41,060 nt of DNA from the NCBI GenBank assembly GCA_019084435.1, contig JAHRFV010000208.1, positions 1 to 41,060 of the forward strand, given 5' to 3'. Shown piece after piece: positions 40,923 through 41,060 of this stretch (position 1 is the stretch's first letter; each line of letters opens with the position of its first letter). The notes below the pieces were generated by a model, which made no database searches, was not told where the DNA came from, and saw only the letters and a program-made list of their open reading frames with translations. The translations under genes and the position numbers were made by a program. The stretch is from Dethiosulfatibacter sp. (lineage in GTDB: Bacteria; Bacillota_A; Clostridia; Tissierellales; Dethiosulfatibacteraceae).

Positions 40923-41060
40923 GTGTGCCCAGCATGGGCACAATCTTAAGGGTTAAAGTCCCAAGTCTGCCCTAGTAGTGGGAAAGACATAGCCAAAGGC
41001 AAGGGTGTCGTGAGTGATTGCGAATCTGAAGGAAGCCGGAAGGCAAATCTCTGGTCTGAC
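40923..41060 (+). mobile_element. Group II intron, bacterial class C, 5' end only
   Basis: From GTGTG at 40,923 the sequence reads like the 5' half of domain I of class C introns such as Bacillus halodurans B.h.I1: GTGTGCCCAGCATGGGCACA, AGGGTTAAAGTCCC, GCAAGGGTGTCGTGAG and GAATCTGAAGGAAGCCGG, then GGCAAATC and GGTCTGAC. The first stem (TGCCC with GGGCA) is intact. The window ends after 138 bases, before the reverse transcriptase gene and domains V/VI, so activity cannot be judged. It sits directly behind the mtnA terminator on the same strand, the typical target of class C introns. Confidence 0.88.

Noticed and set aside
1..41060. CRISPR arrays, tRNA or rRNA genes, prophage or defence genes
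   Set aside because: No regularly spaced repeats, no cloverleaf-like sequence with the conserved T-arm and no rRNA-like segment were seen; all long frames fall into metabolic, transport or regulatory families.

Overview
The window looks like a chromosomal piece from a low-GC Gram-positive anaerobe of the Clostridia/Tissierellia type. This is inferred from the AT-rich sequence, strong AGGAGG-type ribosome binding sites, TTG and GTG starts, Clostridia-style gene content (DUF4438, BKACE, CyuA, M42, a TIGR01977-type aminotransferase) and the dominance of amino acid and peptide catabolism. No rRNA, tRNA, CRISPR array or complete mobile element was found. Coding density is high and no gene-free stretch exceeds 300 bases, so most of the window is ordinary metabolic chromosome.

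Bases 1-10,751 (minus strand) form one peptide-use operon: S66 peptidase, oppA, oppB, oppC, oppD, oppF and three M20 metallopeptidases, with an IclR-type regulator just upstream. The last M20 gene is cut by the window start, where the first 121 bases are a perfect inverted copy of bases 297-417, most likely a fold-back assembly or library artefact. Bases 11,821-18,306 (plus) hold a c-di-GMP GGDEF/HD-GYP protein, two flavodoxin-fold oxidoreductases, an M42 aminopeptidase, a two-helix K+ channel with an RCK domain and a cysteine-desulfurase-like enzyme. A membrane-anchored alpha/beta hydrolase converges on them, and a lone DUF4438 gene follows.

Bases 20,131-30,360 are the most intriguing block. 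One strong promoter precedes a small protein of the 2-aminothiazoline-4-carboxylate (ATC) hydrolase family, a complete branched-chain-type (Liv) ABC importer, dihydroxyacetone kinase subunits DhaK and DhaL, an enhancer-binding-protein-like regulator whose ATPase motifs have decayed, and an L-cysteine desulfidase (CyuA) homologue, ended by a 16-bp-stem terminator. A possible reading is import of a cysteine-related or thiazoline compound, ring opening and desulfidation to pyruvate, with a DhaR-like regulator and a DhaKL kinase of uncertain substrate.

Bases 30,355-33,065 (minus) carry a metallo-beta-lactamase-fold hydrolase and a SLC13-type transporter. Bases 33,224-38,411 (plus) carry a second catabolic operon resembling part of ectoine/diamino-acid degradation: threonine-dehydratase-like, ornithine-cyclodeaminase-like, M20D amidohydrolase, AEC permease and a beta-keto acid cleavage enzyme. 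Bases 39,164-40,887 encode a class II aldolase and an MtnA-type isomerase, the core of the DHAP shunt for 5'-deoxynucleoside salvage. Directly after their terminator the window ends inside the 5' end of a bacterial class C group II intron, a family known to insert behind terminators.

Gene starts were chosen from visible ribosome binding sites; several differ from the longest open frame. Function calls rest on recognised motifs and remembered family features, not on database searches.
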